Origin: Bacteroidales bacterium UBA6346
GTDB lineage: Bacteria; Bacteroidota; Bacteroidia; Bacteroidales; UBA932
Assembly (NCBI GenBank): GCA_002438905.1
Contig: DJSA01000047.1
Span: forward strand, 1-5,078
Reading direction: 5' to 3'
Length of the DNA: 5,078 nt
This document shows, piece after piece, positions 4,484 through 5,078 of this stretch. The translations under genes and the position numbers were made by a program. Each line of letters opens with the position of its first letter. Within the stretch, counting starts at the first letter, position 1. Below the pieces are notes generated by a model. It did not search any database and was not told the origin of the DNA. It saw only the letters and a program-made list of their open reading frames with translations.

Positions 4484-5078
4484 ATGGAAGACAACAAGAC
4501 AACTAAGGGAACCGCAAGGCATAGAGCAGGATTTGTCAACATCATCGGAAATCCGAATGTAGGCAAATCCACGCTCATGAATGCCCTTGTCGGCGAAAAG
4601 CTGTCCATAGTCACGGCCAAGGCACAGACGACACGGCACAGGATTATGGGAATAGTGAACGGGGACGACTATCAGATTGTCTACTCCGACACCCCGGGAA
4701 TCCTGAAGCCGAACTACCGTCTGCAGGAGAGCATGATGAACTTCGTGGAGACGGCAATAGGCGATGCAGACATCATCCTCTATGTTACGGACACCATCGA
4801 AAAGCCGGACAAGAACGAGGAGTGGATTGCGAAGCTCCAGCGGATTGAATGCCCGATAGTGCTGGTCATCAACAAGATAGACATCAGCACGCAGGAAAAG
4901 GTGCTGGAGCTGATGGCGTGGTGGAAGGAAAGGCTTCCGAAGGCAACGATATTCCCGGCATCGGCGCAGGAGAGGTTCAATCTCGACAACATCTACGACG
5001 CGATTGTCGCCGCCCTACCCGTTGCTCCACCGTGGTACGACAAGGACGTGTTCACTGACAAGAACCTGCGCTTCTTCG
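4484..5078 (+). CDS. era: GTPase Era, 3' end beyond the window
   Basis: Era is an essential Ras-like GTPase that binds the 3' end of 16S rRNA and helps 30S subunit maturation at the inner face of the membrane. The first 198 residues (of about 295 expected) are present. All G motifs are visible: G1 GNPNVGKST (22-30), G2 TTRHR (49-53), G3 DTPG (69-72), G4 NKID (130-133) and G5 ASA (159-161). The sequence then reaches PWYDKDVFTDKNLRFF (183-198), which in Era joins the GTPase domain to the C-terminal KH RNA-binding domain; that domain is outside the window. The ATG lies 2 bp after the stop of the pseudouridine synthase (TAGAAATG), which suggests translational coupling in one operon. No promoter of its own is seen. 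There is no sign of frameshift or damage. EngA/Der is excluded because it has two GTPase domains in tandem and different spacing. Confidence 0.95.
   Translation, partial: MEDNKTTKGTARHRAGFVNIIGNPNVGKSTLMNALVGEKLSIVTAKAQTTRHRIMGIVNGDDYQIVYSDTPGILKPNYRLQESMMNFVETAIGDADIILYVTDTIEKPDKNEEWIAKLQRIECPIVLVINKIDISTQEKVLELMAWWKERLPKATIFPASAQERFNLDNIYDAIVAALPVAPPWYDKDVFTDKNLRFF

Overview
The window looks like chromosomal DNA of a member of Bacteroidota, probably order Bacteroidales. The evidence is the TonB/ExbB/ExbD protein style, promoter-like boxes matching the phylum's -7 consensus TAnnTTTG (TATCTTTG occurs twice, once per strand), and the near absence of Shine-Dalgarno sequences before most starts. 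The genus cannot be named from the sequence alone. All five recognisable protein genes lie on the + strand. None looks horizontally acquired.

Region 1-734 has no convincing protein gene. Its left part (about 20-182) folds well as an RNA read from the minus strand. It has a closing stem, a 9-bp helix, a capped inner hairpin and an alternative pairing partner. Two pairs that are A.C mismatches on the + strand become G.U wobbles on the minus strand, so the minus strand is favoured. The size and position suggest a stand-alone small RNA (a 6S-like or Bacteroidales-1-type RNA is my best guess) or a structured leader of a gene beyond the left edge. A minus-strand -7 box lies at 317-324. A 22-bp imperfect dyad lies at 550-571, and the exbB promoter is near 684-691.

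Region 735-2923 is an energy-transduction module: exbB, exbD and tonB. ExbB and ExbD form the inner-membrane proton-driven motor. TonB carries its work across the periplasm to outer-membrane TonB-dependent transporters, including SusC-like proteins in this phylum. exbB and exbD are 27 bp apart. A 200-bp gap with a palindromic element and a 15-bp-period repeat separates them from tonB, so tonB may be separately controlled. TonB carries three copies of an 18-bp in-frame repeat just before its last beta strand, which is unusual.

Region 3009-5078 is a ribosome-maturation pair: an RluB/RsuA-family pseudouridine synthase with a roughly 220-residue Arg/Gly/Tyr-rich repetitive N-terminal extension, then era, which starts 2 bp after the synthase stop and is cut by the window edge after its GTPase domain.

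No new defence or mobile system is visible. The most interesting items are the minus-strand structured RNA, the TonB minisatellite, the repeats before tonB and the disordered tail of the pseudouridine synthase.
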